Below the pieces are notes generated by a model, which saw only the letters and a program-made list of their open reading frames with translations, searched no databases and had not been told where the DNA came from. The position numbers and the translations under genes are program-made. Of a stretch of DNA of 64,000 nucleotides, positions 1 through 11,620 are shown in pieces. The DNA is taken from positions 11,145,153-11,209,152 of the forward strand of contig CM055094.1 in the NCBI GenBank assembly GCA_029204225.1, in the 5' to 3' direction. The DNA is from Diphasiastrum complanatum (taxonomy: Eukaryota > Streptophyta > Lycopodiopsida > Lycopodiales > Lycopodiaceae). Each line of letters starts with the position of its first letter. Position 1 is the first letter of the stretch.

Positions 1-868
1 GGGGTTCAATTATGATGGCAAAAATTGTCAATTTTCAGAGAAAAAGGACAAATATTGATTGTACTATCAATCATTAAGAGTTATTGATTGCTTAATCCAA
101 AGATCTATCAAGTTCTAGATGTTAGATCTTGATCTAGATGCTTTACACTATGATTTAAGCAAGAGCAATGGATCAAATGATCAAACACATGGATGGGCGG
201 CCTCACACGTGTGGAGGACAGTACTCGTACGGCCTGTTTACAGAGAGTAAAGTACATTAACTTACAAATGCATTTCATTCATCAAAATTCAAGACAAATG
301 TGGAAATCTCAACAAAACTAAAATTTGCCACTGTCACATCAACTTGTTATTGATTTGGATGATCTCTTTATAGATCAAGTACATTGGTGTACTATCCAGC
401 AGGCCTTCACACGTGTGAAGAGTGCCTAGTCATCCAGATCCACCATTGGGAGCCATATGTGCTCATTTCCCAAAGTTGACTATTCTCTTTGGCTAGAAAA
501 CAAAAAGCTAGTCTTCCACATTTATAGAAATATTCTCTATAAAATAGGATCTAATGGAATCTTCCTATATTATCTTCTAGAAGCTTATCCACACGTGTGA
601 ATGGTATCTTGACATGTGTGGTAATAACTCATTCACATGGAAGTCCAATCTATTTACAAAAAGTTTGACCAATTTGACCATGTTCAAGATTCTACTCAAA
701 CGTTAATTTCACACTAGTGTAGATCAAGCTAAAACCAATCTAACTTAATAAAATGACTTGTGTACATTCTTTCACATGTGGGAACAGACTCCACACGTGT
801 GAGATCCTATCAAGCTCAAATAACTTGAGATCTACAAGATACAACAAGTTGGAAGTGATATTTTAACA
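1..868 (-). repeat. 3' LTR of a copia element, left edge uncertain
   Basis: Non-coding sequence directly downstream, in minus-strand sense, of the RNase H end and polypurine tract of the copia element at 882-4140. On the minus strand it opens with TGTTAAAATATC, the TG expected at an LTR start. It holds four exact copies of the palindrome CACACGTGTG (204-213, 408-417, 590-599, 792-801). The left boundary cannot be fixed and may lie outside the window. No matching 5' LTR is present past 4140, so the element cannot be dated from its LTR pair. Confidence 0.6.
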
Positions 869-879
869 CTCCTCCTCAC
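869..879 (-). other. Polypurine tract of copia element
   Basis: Read on the minus strand this is a purine run of the form GAGGAGGAG immediately before TGTTAAAA. It sits just after the RNase H reading frame, the normal place of the plus-strand primer of a Ty1/copia element. It fixes the LTR start at 868. Confidence 0.65.
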
Positions 880-881
880 TT

Positions 882-2585
882 CTAGCTTGGCAAGTCTAAT
901 GTACACATATCTACAACTCCAAGAGAATTTCTTGACTTGAAAAATGAATCTTTAGCCAAAGGTTTGGTTAAGATATCAGCTATGCACTCGGATGAAGGCA
1001 CATGATGAAGTTGAACCTCCTTGGATTGCACCTTCTCCCTCACAAAGTGATGAGCTATCTCAATATGCTTTGTCCTAGCATGGAAGATCGGATTGGTAGC
1101 AATTTGTTGAGAAGCTTGATTGTCACAATAGATGCAAGGGACCTCTTTGGCCTTCAGCACTTGAAGCTCCACCAAAAGTCTTCTTAGCCATAGGAGTTCT
1201 CTGGTTGTTGAAGTCAATGCCTTGTACTCGGCTTCACAAGAGGAAAGAGAAATTGTATCTTGCTTTTTGGAAAGCCAAGATATCACTCCTCCACAATGAA
1301 AAGTGACAAATGCACTTATGGATCTTCTATCCATCTTATCTCTTGCAAAATCTAAATCCAAAAATGCTCTCAAAAACAAGTTAGATCCTTGATAGAGAAT
1401 GCCAAAAAATCTAGTAGAAGAGACATATCTAAGCACTCTCTTGGCACTTTTCCAATGATGCATCAAGGGACCTTGCATATATTGACTTAACTTGCTTACA
1501 CTATAACTCAAATCTGGTCTACTGATTGTCAAATAGATTAAGGAGCCTATTAGCTTCCTAAAGAGTGTGATTTCCTCAAAGGATGCTTCATCACAATCAT
1601 TAGTAACTTTACAAGTTTGATCCATAGGGGTGTCAATCAATCCCTTTACGATCTTCATGCCAAACCTGTCAAGAATGGAAGTAGCATACTTTGATTGACC
1701 TATAAAAGTAAAATCACTACCTCTAGTAGCATCTATTCCAAGTATGAACTTAAGAAGTCCTAGATCTACCATCTTGAATTCACTAGACAAGGAAACTTTA
1801 ACATTTCTTATGCCTTCACCATCATTTTCTGTCAATATGATATCATCAACATAAAGTACTAAAATGATGATCTTTCCATCATTACATTTGATGTACAAAT
1901 AAGGCTCATAAGAGCTAATCACAAAGCCAAGAGAGTAGAGAAAATCATGCAACCTAGAGTACCAAGCTCTAGGTGCTTGCTTCAAGCCATATAGGCTCCT
2001 CCTTAAGTGGCAAACCTTGTCCTCCTCACCATCCTTGATGAAGCCCTCGGGTTGCAACATGTATATTTCCTCCTCCAAGTAGCCATTCAAAAAAGCATTT
2101 GTCACATCCATTTGATAGAGATTCCACTTGAATAAAGTAGCAATACAAATTATCAATCTAATGGTTACAAGTTTTGCTACAGGAGCAAATGTTTCTTCAT
2201 AATCTATGCCTTTAGTTTGAAGAAACCCCTTAGCAACCAATCTAGCTTTGTACTTACTTATAGATCCATCTTGATTGTACTTTAATCTATAGATCCACTT
2301 ACATGCAAGTGGCTTCCTCCCATATGGAAGGTGTACAAGATTCCAAGTTTGATTATCTATCAAAGCATCAAACTCTACTTGCATTGCATCTCTCCAAACT
2401 TGTGATCTACTTGCGTCTTCATAACATGATGGCTCTTCAAGCATTGTGGTTAGAAAAGAGTAAGAGGTAGAAGGAGATGTGTCTTCCCTTTGCTTTCCTT
2501 TCTCAAAATATGTGAGCCTTGAAGGCTCGGCCTTGCTCCTTGTGGATCTTCTCGGCTCCTTTGGCACATGATTTTGATCCTCCAA
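882..2585 (-). pseudogene. Copia pol, 3' part: reverse transcriptase and RNase H
   Basis: 567-residue open frame covering the end of the integrase-RT linker, reverse transcriptase and RNase H of a Ty1/copia polyprotein. Visible motifs are CKWIYRLKYN near residue 95, SLYGLKQAPRAWYSRL at 197-212, the catalytic YVDD at 245-248, and the RNase H end with DNQAS, HARTKHIEI and ADILTKPL. It overlaps the gag-integrase frame at 2450-4102 in a different frame; homology crosses over near 2600-2640, so one small indel splits a formerly single polyprotein. RT and RNase H look otherwise uninterrupted, making this the best-preserved retroelement in the window. It is a retrotransposon gene, not a host gene. 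Typed as a pseudogene because the polyprotein is split and gag is missing. Confidence 0.9.
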
Positions 2586-4102
2586 AAGATCACTTTCAAG
2601 AGGCTCCTCCTTGGTGTTGCAAGATCTTCATCACCTAAGAGATTAGATGAATTTGGAGACAACTTGTAACTTTGAGATTCATCAAACAAGACATCCTTGC
2701 TAACTTTTACTTTCTTTGAAATAGGATCAAATATCCTATATCCTTTGCTATTTTCACTATAGTGTACAAATATTCCTTTGAAGGAAGTTGCATCTTCTTT
2801 CCTTCTAGTTTCCAAAGGAATGTGGACATTACATATACATCCAAACACTTTAAAATCTTTTACATTGGGCTTATTGCCAAACAAAGCTTGAAATGGTGAG
2901 ATCCCACCAATAGCACTACTAGGAAGCCTATTACATAAGTAATTGGCACAAGCTATGGCCTTCCTCAAAAAAGTGATGGGTAGAGATGCATCAAGTCTTA
3001 AAGACTTTGCACATTCACAAAGACTCCTATTTTTCCTCTCGGCCACCCCGTTTTGTTGGGGGCTGTAAGGACAAGTGAGTTCTCTCTTAATGCCATTGAT
3101 CTCACAAAAGTCTCTCATCTTGTTGGAGATATACTCTCCTCCATTATCACATCTTAGAACTTTAATGCAAGAACTAAGTTGCTTTTCCACTAGAGACTTA
3201 AACTTTACAAAAGCTTTATATACAAGGCTTTTCTTAGGCAATAATTCAATCCAAGTGTATCTAGTACAATCATCAATAAAAGTCACATACATTAAAGCTC
3301 CTCTATTACTTTCATGAGAAAAAGTATGTACATCCGAATGGATAAGATCTAAAGGTGAGGTAGATCTTGTTAAAGATTTCTTGTAGGAAGTCTTGTGTGA
3401 CTTTGCAAGGCCACATGCCTCACACACTTTGCCACACTTCTTGAAAGCTTTTGGTAGGCCAAGAGCTAGCTCCTTTGATGCCATGGATTCCATTGATTGA
3501 AGATTAGGATGGCCCAATCTTTTGTGCCAAAGCTCCACTTGAGTCAACTCCTCCCTAACCATATTCACACTTTCAATAGCCACATTAGCATCCAACTTGA
3601 AAAGCCTTCCTTGCTTAATGCCACTAGCTATGCACTTATTATTTTTCAAGATGGAACACACTCCATTCTTGAAATGTACATCTAGTCCATTGTCCATTAA
3701 TTGACCAACACTAAGCAAGTTTTTTGTAATGGATGGAACATACAAAACATTATCAAGATCTATCCTTTTAGATGATCCTAAGCATAATGGAATAGATCCT
3801 ATGCCATCTATCTTGCATTCTTGGTCACTAGCTATGTAGATTGATTTCTTAGAATCATTGCAAGAAAGTAGATAAGAGAAATAATGCTTGTTGAATGACA
3901 TGTGGGAACTAGCCCCACTATCAATCCACCATGTCTCTTGGCTTGATGTTGGTGTAGGTGCTACCATCAAGGATGTGTTGAAGCCATCCTCTTCCTCCTC
4001 CCCTTGTGCAAGATTGCCTTGATATTCATTCCCTTGTGCATTCTTCTTCTTACAGCATTCGGAAGCAACGTGTCCTTTCTTCCCACAAAAGAAACACTTC
4101 AA
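2450..4102 (-). pseudogene. Copia gag end, protease and integrase
   Basis: 550-residue frame. In order: a CCHC zinc knuckle (C3, C6, H11, C16), the aspartic protease motif DSGAS at 61-65, the pre-integrase HHCC zinc site (H193, H198, C227, C230) and the integrase core with an intact DDE triad (D257 in HSD, D319 in RCDNGGEY, E355 in VAERKN). The last ~50 residues are out of frame relative to copia; the true continuation is in the overlapping RT frame. Homology continues upstream only to about 4140 (residues like NKEKLK before the knuckle), so most of gag, the primer site and the 5' LTR are lost. Confidence 0.9.
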
Positions 4103-4140
4103 CTTTTCTTTGTTCTTTCTATGTTGATTGGATAGTTGTT

Positions 4141-5005
4141 AAGGGATAGGCAACGTTTCTGCTAGAAGACCAGTGACAATGTACCACCTAGAAATGCATT
4201 GCTAATGTGGATCGCTAGCACACAAGCATTAGCCAATAGTTTTTTGCCATTCAAGCTCTACAAATGTTGACTAGAATGCATTAAGACATTTTGTAAAACC
4301 GTAGAGTATTTAGACTTCAAAGAAAAAAAAAGAACATTTCATTTGAAGAGAGAGAGAGATCAGGGATAGTCACATGGCCATTTGAATAGTTGCCTTTCAA
4401 ATTTGCCTCTCTGGCATGCAATACGTGGTCCTTTGAATAGTCATCATTCAAATAAGAGAGAGAAAATTTGATTCAAATAATTAGCCTCCATAAAATTTGA
4501 ATAATTGAGACCTTTGAAAAATCCAATAATAGGTCCTCAACAAAATTCAAAAATATGGCCCTTCGAACTGAAGTTTCAAATTTATCTTTTAGCATGAAAA
4601 ATTGAATATCTTGCCCTTTAAGTTTGAATCTAGCTACTCAAAGAGTGAGCTAGAAACATGTGACAAAAGTAGAGATATTGATTAGCTCATAGAAATATAC
4701 TCTTATTTTCTTTGAGCTATCTCCACCTCCTCTCTACTCTCCTCCTCTTCTTCTTCTTCATTATGCTCTGAAGGTGCTCAAGGATGCTTGATAGTGCCCA
4801 ACTACTACGACACGATCGCATTTTCAAGCACTCCTTTAGGTATGAATTGCACTACATGCATTATTCATCATGCTTTGATCTACTATGTAAATCAGTTGGG
4901 TAGCGTAGACTACCATCAATTTTTAGATAGATAGCACGGACTACCAGTGGTGAAATTTTTTTCTGCTGTTGTTCACAACAACCAACACATTCGTTTGATG
5001 CAACA
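4141..5005. other. Gap without recognised gene
   Basis: AT-rich sequence between two copia elements, with short GAGA and CTTCTTCT runs around 4350 and 4735-4760. Reading frames are short. I recognise no gene or complete element. Confidence 0.5.
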
Positions 5006-5709
5006 TGTCAGAAATTGTGAACTCCTGCAACTTTGTCATAACGCGAAGCGAAGCAACACGAAGCGAAGGTCGAATGGCAAACAATTCATGAAAGTCAACG
5101 TACCTCGAGAACCCAAAGACATGAAGTGAAGCGAAACTCAAAGGTCGAATGATTCTTGAAAGTCAAACATGCCTCCAGGACCAAAAGACATGACACGACA
5201 CGAAACAAAAAGAAAACGAAGGAAAATCTTTCGCGCTGCCAGTTGGCAGCTCAATGGGCGTAGAGTCCTGAACTTCACGCTCAGCTGAAACAGCTAGCAA
5301 TAACAAAGAGTAACTAACTAGTTGATTAGCATTAATTACTCTTGTAATTTTCTGTTAAGCTACCTTGTAAACTCACACAATGGAGATATAAACAAAATTC
5401 TGGATCAACAGAAAATAGAGAGAGAATAGTGAGCGAAAAGAATAGAAAAAATAGAGATACAAAATAGTTGTGCATGAAAGTCTACCAACAAGCAGAACAC
5501 CGCGATAGAGCAGAGTGTCAGGCCGCCAACGAGCAAGATACTGATCTTCTTGCTCTGAAAAATGTCCATCTCTCTGATTTTCCGCTGTCTTGATTGCTAG
5601 AATGATTTATATTCTGTGATCTGTAGTCGCATGCCTAGGATCCTGCAAGCTTTTGCGTAACAAAACCAAACGAAAACAATCTATTCGCAAAACAAATCCG
5701 TTCGCGACA
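5006..5709 (+). repeat. Copia 5' LTR, type A
   Basis: 704 bases starting TGTCAGAAATTG and ending in CGACA immediately before a tRNA primer site. A related copy at 33375-34210 has the same start (TGTCAAAAATGG followed by the shared GAACTCCTGC) and the same end before its own primer site. The two copies define both LTR boundaries by comparison. A TATA-like stretch (GATATAAAC) lies near 5387. Confidence 0.8.
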
Positions 5710-5721
5710 TGGTATCAGAGC
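5710..5721 (+). other. Primer binding site, initiator Met tRNA type
   Basis: TGGTATCAGAGC directly after LTR type A. This is the standard plant copia primer site, complementary to the 3' end of the initiator methionine tRNA. Confidence 0.9.
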
Positions 5722-5773
5722 TATGAGATTATCACAACTGATATCTAAATAGTGATTTTCTAGGCAACACAAT

Positions 5774-6690
5774 ATGGCTACAATGATCCAGACAAGAATA
5801 GCAATCAATCTTGATGGTAGAAACTACAGGATATGGAAATTTAAAATCAAAACACTTTCGAAGGGGGAAGGCATCTGGTCAGTGACCAAACTTATAGAGG
5901 TGCAGCTTCTAGAAGGAGACCTGGGGAGAGCTGAATGGATTAGAAAGGATGAGCATGCAATGTCGATCATCATTTCGTCCATCAATGAAGATCTACTCAT
6001 GCAGATTGAAGACTGCGCAAGCAACCATGCAACATGGGAAAGACTGAAACAGAAGTATGAACTGAGGATTGCAGCTTCGGTGATGCATCTTCACAATCAA
6101 CTGCAATCCATACGATGAGATGGCAACTAGTTAGATCAGCACATTGAGAAGATCAGAACGATCTTCGCTCAACTCGCTGCATCACGTCAGGAACACCAGG
6201 TCCCAATGCCACAACAACTGATGTACTTCATGAAATCTCTACCTATGTCCTATCAGCCATTGAGAATTCTCATACTAAGTTTACCAAATATGACATTCAA
6301 CAAAGCAATCAGTCTTGTCGCTGATGAGAGATTGATGAGAGATGAAGGAGAAGGAAACAGTGATCAAGAGCAAGCTCTCTTCACAAAAGGAAGGAAGAAA
6401 AACAAGAACAAGCCCAGATTCGACCGAAGACAAACACAAAGTCTTCGAGCAGAGACAATGATAATCAACAATCTTTTTGCTGTGATCACAATCACAAACT
6501 AGGCCATACAGCCAACAAATGCTAATTCAATCCAGCAATAGCTTGCATGCACTACAAGAAGAAGGGGCACTCTGCATACGAATGCAGATTCAACCCAAAA
6601 AGAAAGAACAAAGCTGAGAAAGCAAATGTTATAGAGTCATCCAAAGATGCAAATAGAGGTGATGAAGCCTTTAAAATACTTGATATGAAA
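5774..6690 (+). pseudogene. Copia gag (degenerate)
   Basis: Starts MATMIQTRIAINLDG with the copia Gag N-terminal pattern YRIWKFKIK, runs through the RLKQKYELR and MHLHNQLQSIR region, then stops at about 6117, where a Trp codon seen in the copy at 34335 (RWDDNQLDQ) reads TGA. A second stop replaces a Gln nearby (CTAGTTAGATCAG). Gag homology continues at 6206-6502 (SLPMSYQPLRILILSLP, DERLMRDEGEG) and then two zinc knuckles near 6490-6600 of the form CxxCKKKGHxxxxC, with some Cys lost. After the knuckles the sequence reads DEAFKILD and then passes directly into a different LTR type at 6699; protease, integrase and RT are absent. Confidence 0.8.
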
Positions 6691-6698
6691 AAACGAAA

Positions 6699-7275
6699 TA
6701 TTTCTACTACCAAAGCTTTGCTAGCTTTCAATCCTGAATTTTTGACAAAAGACGACAAGACACAACATGACAAAACACAAAATCAGTCGTGCTCCACGAA
6801 CAACCAAAAAGATCATTCAAGTACCAAGGGGTACAAACATTTGATCAGATATTATGACATCAGCAAAAGTATTCTAGATTGTGGCTAATCTGCCACTCTT
6901 GTAATTCACGATTAGTTGTAGACATATGTTTAATCTTTTTTAATTTGTAAGTTACACGATGTGACATGAAACTGTTCGCGAGCTACATACTTCTTGTTTT
7001 TGATGCAAATACTAGTAAGCAAGACAAGAAGTCAGAAGACGAAATATACAGAATACAAGTCCGCCTGCGTGCGAGACAATTCTTCATAGAATTTGTAGAT
7101 CCACAAGTCTGCTAGTAAGCAAGATGCGATTCATGAGAGAACTGTATTTCTCCCACGCCAAAGCATTGCGTGGATCTGTCATGCAATGCTTGAAGAATCA
7201 AAAAAATCAATAGATGATATTATAGCTGTCGCTCTTTGCTTCCAACATGAATCAATGTCAGAGCTCATTTAAATT
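6699..7275 (+). repeat. Copia LTR, type D
   Basis: Matches the reverse complement of 29635-30332, where the same sequence lies directly after the RNase H end of a minus-strand copia element. That context identifies it as an LTR. Shared anchors include TCTACTACCAAAG against TCTATTACCAAAG at the start, GCTAATC near 6880, and TGCTTGAAGAATCAA near 7190. The 3' boundary is approximate. It is preceded by a purine-rich ATGAAAAAACGAAA that could be a worn polypurine tract. Confidence 0.65.
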
Positions 7276-8172
7276 TCGCTTCGTTTCGTTTTCTTCCAGA
7301 TTTCATCTTGTTTATTAGCATAAACTGATCACAGGTACTACACCTCTACCATATGCATCTATAGAATAAACGAAGGAATCAATTTTTCCTGCCATGATAG
7401 ATAGTATTGGCAATAATTCATGATGTTTAAACAGTATGCAGATGTTTCATATGTTGCTTTAATGATATGAACTCATCTATGAAGTATTGTTGTGGTAATG
7501 CATGAAGAATCGATAGTAGCGAATACATTATGGCATCTTCACAGGATAACGCTTCCACCTCTATCCAAGTATGAGCTTTATCATTGCTAGCAAAGATCTC
7601 TCCTTATCATTCATTTCTTGTCTAGATCCAACACTCTATCACTTGTTTATCATTTCATTAGACATCATGACTTCTAGTCAACCAAGAAAGTCAAAGATTT
7701 AATTAAGTTCCATTATTGCACCAATCAAAGGCATTGGGTGCCTACAACATTTGTATCTCTTCATTGAATTTACATGCAACCCTCTGGTAAAGAAATTACA
7801 GGGTTGCAAAGAGGAAATTAGACAACAAAGACCTTTGGAAAAGAAGGATTCATGAATTCAAGATTGATTGCAATGGAGACTAAATGTCATTTTAATCAAA
7901 GGATGCTTGGGATTCATTGAAGAAGCATTAAGTGTTGCTCCATTTCACTAGGCAATAAAATTTATTTTGCTTGTGCAGATGTTTTTCCTTTAGATAGCTT
8001 CGACTAGCAACATGTAAAATCATTTACAAGAAAATTCCTTGTCATATATGAAAAATAAGGAGAATCGATATCTGATGGGGCTTAAGTCTTCTACTCTCAT
8101 TAAAATGGGTTTCTACTTTTATAATCACATGTACGAAGTTCCAAAGAGGACCTCGGGCCACGATTAATGAAT
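7276..8172. other. Gap without recognised gene
   Basis: No open frame with recognisable homology on either strand. I see no LTR, knuckle, RT or transposase motif here. Confidence 0.5.
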
Positions 8173-9094
8173 GCAAGAGAGAAGAGGATTCAGCTAGTAG
8201 CATTAAAACGAAATTTGGTAATGTAGTAGGACGAGTTTCTATAGGTACTTATAGCCTCTAGATACTTGGAAATATTTCATCCAAACCCTAGTACACTTCT
8301 AAACTTAAAGGAAGTCACTATTGATATTCCTCAGCATGCATATAGTCTTCAAACACCATGCACTACTCCACATGTCATAATTGGTGTGTCTGGGCCCTCT
8401 CAAGATTATTAATTACAGAATTGGCCTTGAACGGAATTTTGAGACATAACTAACAAAATTGAACAGTGGAGTGTCAAATATCCACACCAAGGATGATTTC
8501 AGATCTTCTGTATTGGACATGGACGTAACACCTATAGAATCTAGAGATGCTAATAATCTTGTATGAAATGGAGCTACATAGTACAAGTTGCAATGTCCAA
8601 TGCTTACACAAAGCAAAAGATGATGCTAAGTGGGAGTTGGAAGTGGCACCTTCGAAGGAGTTGAAGGGCTCAATCAAAGCTAACCAAGCTCTTTTTGCAT
8701 GTTTGTCCTCTTACAAGTAGATGATCTATTCCTTTTGTTATAATTACATTCATAGTTTTGATAGCTAATAGTAAGGGGGCAACACATCCAGCACTAGTTA
8801 GCACTAACTAAATATTGCCAATGGTAGGTTGGGCAACACATTTATTACTAGCCAACACTAACTAAAGGTTGCTAATAGTAGGTGCTAGATCCAAGTGACA
8901 AATCATACACGTAATACAAGCCACAAAATACACACACACAAATAGCTGAGTGTGTAGGCAAATGTGACTTGCTGGTGTTAAGATTCGACATCTATAAGGT
9001 GAAGGTGATGTTCTACATGTTCTTTGGCTCTAAAATTAGCCTTGCAAAAATTTTCTACCAAACTTTGAAATAGAGTTAATATATTATGAAACAA
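8173..9094 (+). repeat. Dispersed repeat, copy A (~0.92 kb)
   Basis: Clearly similar over its length to 21314-22123 in the same orientation, beginning at GCAAGAGAG...GAGGATT and ending at TAGAGTTA...TATGAAA. Copy A has two segments missing from copy B (about 8311-8351 and about 8488-8570). It contains an internal two-unit tandem repeat of 54 bases (8777-8830, 8831-8884) beginning GGGCAACACAT. No coding potential is evident. Transposon class is unknown. Confidence 0.85.
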
Positions 9095-10289
9095 AAAACC
9101 CCCAAATCTGCATTTTTGGAGGGAAAAAGTGAGCTAAAATCACATTAGACCTTATTTCTCCCAAACCAGTGAACAAGAACTCTCGCATGACTGGTAGCAG
9201 CCTAAGGACTCTGTCCCAGACCTGCATAGAGGCCTGCAAGAGTTAATTCCCAACAGATTTTAAAAAAACAGAGAAAAACCATAAAAACTCAAAAATCTCT
9301 TGTAAAATCAAAAAAAAAATCAAAACTGCTCAATAACCTTCGCCAGACCTCCTATAGCTAGTTCTCACTGAGACAAGCTCACTAACAATGAGTCTCCGAG
9401 AGTTACTTTTCAGTTTAACACCAATGGTACATCGATTTTCTCATCTCAACCATCTATCATATTCATTTTCAATATTTTTGGGTCTCTTTGGGCAGTGATG
9501 AGCTGGGAGGGCAAGCCTCATCAACCAATAGCATTTCCACATGTTGTTCTACAAAATAGCAATATATTTAAAAAAATTTTATTTTATTTATATTTGAAAA
9601 ATTCTACGTTACGTAGAACCCCGAAGCTAAGGTTTCAATTGGTCCAAATGGCCATGAAAATAAAATAAAAAATAAAAAGACATCTTTTTCAAAGGCCCTC
9701 GTCAGTCTCTAAGTTTCTCTAATGGTTTTAGTATTTCTGGCTTGTCAGAAGACACTCAGATTAGTCACTCTTGCACTAAAGCACATGCATAAACGACCAC
9801 AATCAGTCTAATCATGCATGCTAAAACGTTCTCAGCATGTAAAATCATTGAACAATGACTAAAATCCTACTCTACTACTACAAAACGAGTTTGAAATCAG
9901 ATCCTAAACATACTACACTTGCATTAATCCATAGAATTGAAACAAGAAACTATTCTAGCATCATTTTAGCAGTCCAAGGATCAAGAAACACTCATTTCTT
10001 GATCCTTGGATAGCCCAAGAACATCAAGAACATGGTTGTAAGAGGATATGCAAGAATCGCATCACAAACCCAACCTATTTAGTCTACCTGAATGCTGATT
10101 CCTACATTAATCCACAAACAAAAAATGAAATCTAATCCACTCTAGAAAAGCAAGAAAACTAATCCACTCTACTATCCACAACCAAAGAAATAGGAGGGAA
10201 GGGCAAGACCATGAATGCATCACTCAAGAAACAAGCATGATCAAGGAGCTCAATGGATGCACCAAACTCGTGGAGGCTCTTCTCATTTT
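9095..10289. other. Non-coding sequence, possibly LTR-related
   Basis: AT-rich, no reading frame of interest. It lies downstream, in minus-strand sense, of a gypsy gag fragment and repeat R and may be LTR or untranslated sequence of that element. Contains a perfect hairpin at 9973-10010 and a 17-base near-palindrome TTCTACGTTACGTAGAA at 9602-9618. Confidence 0.35.
9973..10010. repeat. Perfect 16-bp inverted repeat (hairpin)
   Basis: Arms TCCAAGGATCAAGAAA and its exact reverse complement, separated by the 6-base loop CACTCA. All 16 pairs match. Confidence 0.9.
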
Positions 10290-10605
10290 AGCATGGAGTA
10301 AATACAATACACAAAAAGCTCCTCTTCTCAAAGAGAGAGTCTCTTAAATAAGCAAGAGAGCTCTTTAGGTGGCATCCTAGTGGAATTTCCACATTTCACA
10401 GATTACAAGTGGCATAATGCTCTCCACTAGAGGTCACCATCATAAGGTGGCTCACTCTACTTTCTTTAAGAGGGGTCTACTTGCATTTATTACTTTGCCT
10501 AGAAATACTAGTTCGTACATGGTCATTCCATCTTATGGGATTCACCATGAGGCTTACACAGTTCTTGCTTGTCAGTACTAGCTAGTATTCCTTGGCTCTC
10601 ATACT
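10290..10605 (-). repeat. Dispersed repeat R, copy 1
   Basis: About 300 bases nearly identical to the plus-strand segment 42735-43045, in opposite orientation. Shared anchors in copy-2 sense are GACAAGCAAGAACTGTG, GCAAGTAGACCCCTC and ATTTAAGAGACTC. It lies next to gypsy gag sequence in both places, but in a different relative orientation, so its part in the element (LTR or 3' region) is not settled. Confidence 0.85.
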
Positions 10606-10689
10606 CAGCTCTCAGTCTTCGTTTGTCTCATCTTCTTAGAGACCTCGTCGGTCTAAGGTGAGAGATGCTCTTGGTTAGCTCTGGTCGAG

Positions 10690-11620
10690 TATCCTGGGTA
10701 TTCGTCAGAATCAGCCAACAGCCTGGAGGTCGTGGCTGGAATTGTCCTGGTCGCTGATAGGTCTATTGAGGATTGTAAGGTAGTGGGTATTGCCTATACA
10801 TTGGTCTTGCATTTTGCGAAAAATATGTTTTAACATGTGGGCACTTGCTGGCAGTATGGTTATGAGAACAAATAGGGCACCACACATTCTCCCTAAAAGG
10901 ATAGGTCTTAAGCACCTTTTGGAAATCAGCTGTAAGCTTATCCACTGGGGCTTGCTGAGTTTTCTACCAAGTATCCATATGATGTAAGTAATCAGTGGAA
11001 TTAGAGCTAAAGGTGGGCTCAGTGTGTGAATCATTTTTAACGGTAGCTTTTCCCTTGCGATCACAATGATCATACTCATCATTGGATCCTTCATCTTCTT
11101 CTCTAATGACATCATCCATTACTCCCTTCAGCGGGTCGTATGAGTAAGTTGATTTAAGTTTGCGTCAGATAGATTACGGTAAACCTACCAGAAAGAGCTT
11201 GATGGTCATTTTTTCGTTATTTCCTCATCAACGCATTCAACTTTGAGATGCTTAAAGCGCTCAATGTAGGTGCGTACATATTCATCCCTTCTCATCTTGA
11301 TGTGGGATACTTGAATGAAAGAGCTTTGGGTCAATTTGGAAGGTTTGAATATTTGGTACGAGCTGTGCTAAGGGTTCTCCAGGATATTCTATCAGCTTCT
11401 TCAAGATTGAGATACCATTCCTTAGCATCTCCCAGTAAGATCATAGGGAATAGACATAGCTTTTCAATTTCAAAAGTATCTCCGTAGAATTTGCATGCAT
11501 TTTCAGAGTCTTGGAGGAATCTAACTGGGTCAGATCCTCCATCGTATTTAGGTGCATCGATCCTAGGAATACGCCTTTCAAAGCATGGAGCAGGAGCACC
11601 TTCAGGTTCCTTACTCATCT
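10690..11620 (-). pseudogene. Gypsy-type Gag fragment
   Basis: Minus-strand reading starting near 11620 with MSKEPEGAPAPCFER, then the retrotransposon Gag signature: PKYDGGSDPVRFLQDSE, LCLFPMILLGDAKEWYLNLE and an ISW segment. After a frameshift it continues as RRDEYVRTYIERFKHLKVE. At 10760-10945 is a zinc-knuckle-like CPICSHNHTASKCP following YPFRENVWCP. Several stops and frameshifts interrupt it, including one soon after EEITKK. No protease or RT follows downstream: repeat R starts within 100 bases. The gypsy assignment rests on Gag pattern and the primer site at 12556. Confidence 0.7.

Larger units (their letters stand above)
1..4140 (-). mobile_element. 5'-truncated Ty1/copia retrotransposon
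   Basis: Order in minus-strand sense: partial gag knuckle, protease, integrase, RT, RNase H, polypurine tract, LTR. Integrase before RT defines it as copia. It ends abruptly at about 4140 inside gag. One frameshift near 2600-2640 is the main lesion in pol. Confidence 0.85.

Noticed and set aside
8285-8296. AAACCCTAG, similar to the plant telomere unit (also near 21419)
   Set aside because: A single unit inside a dispersed repeat, no tandem array.
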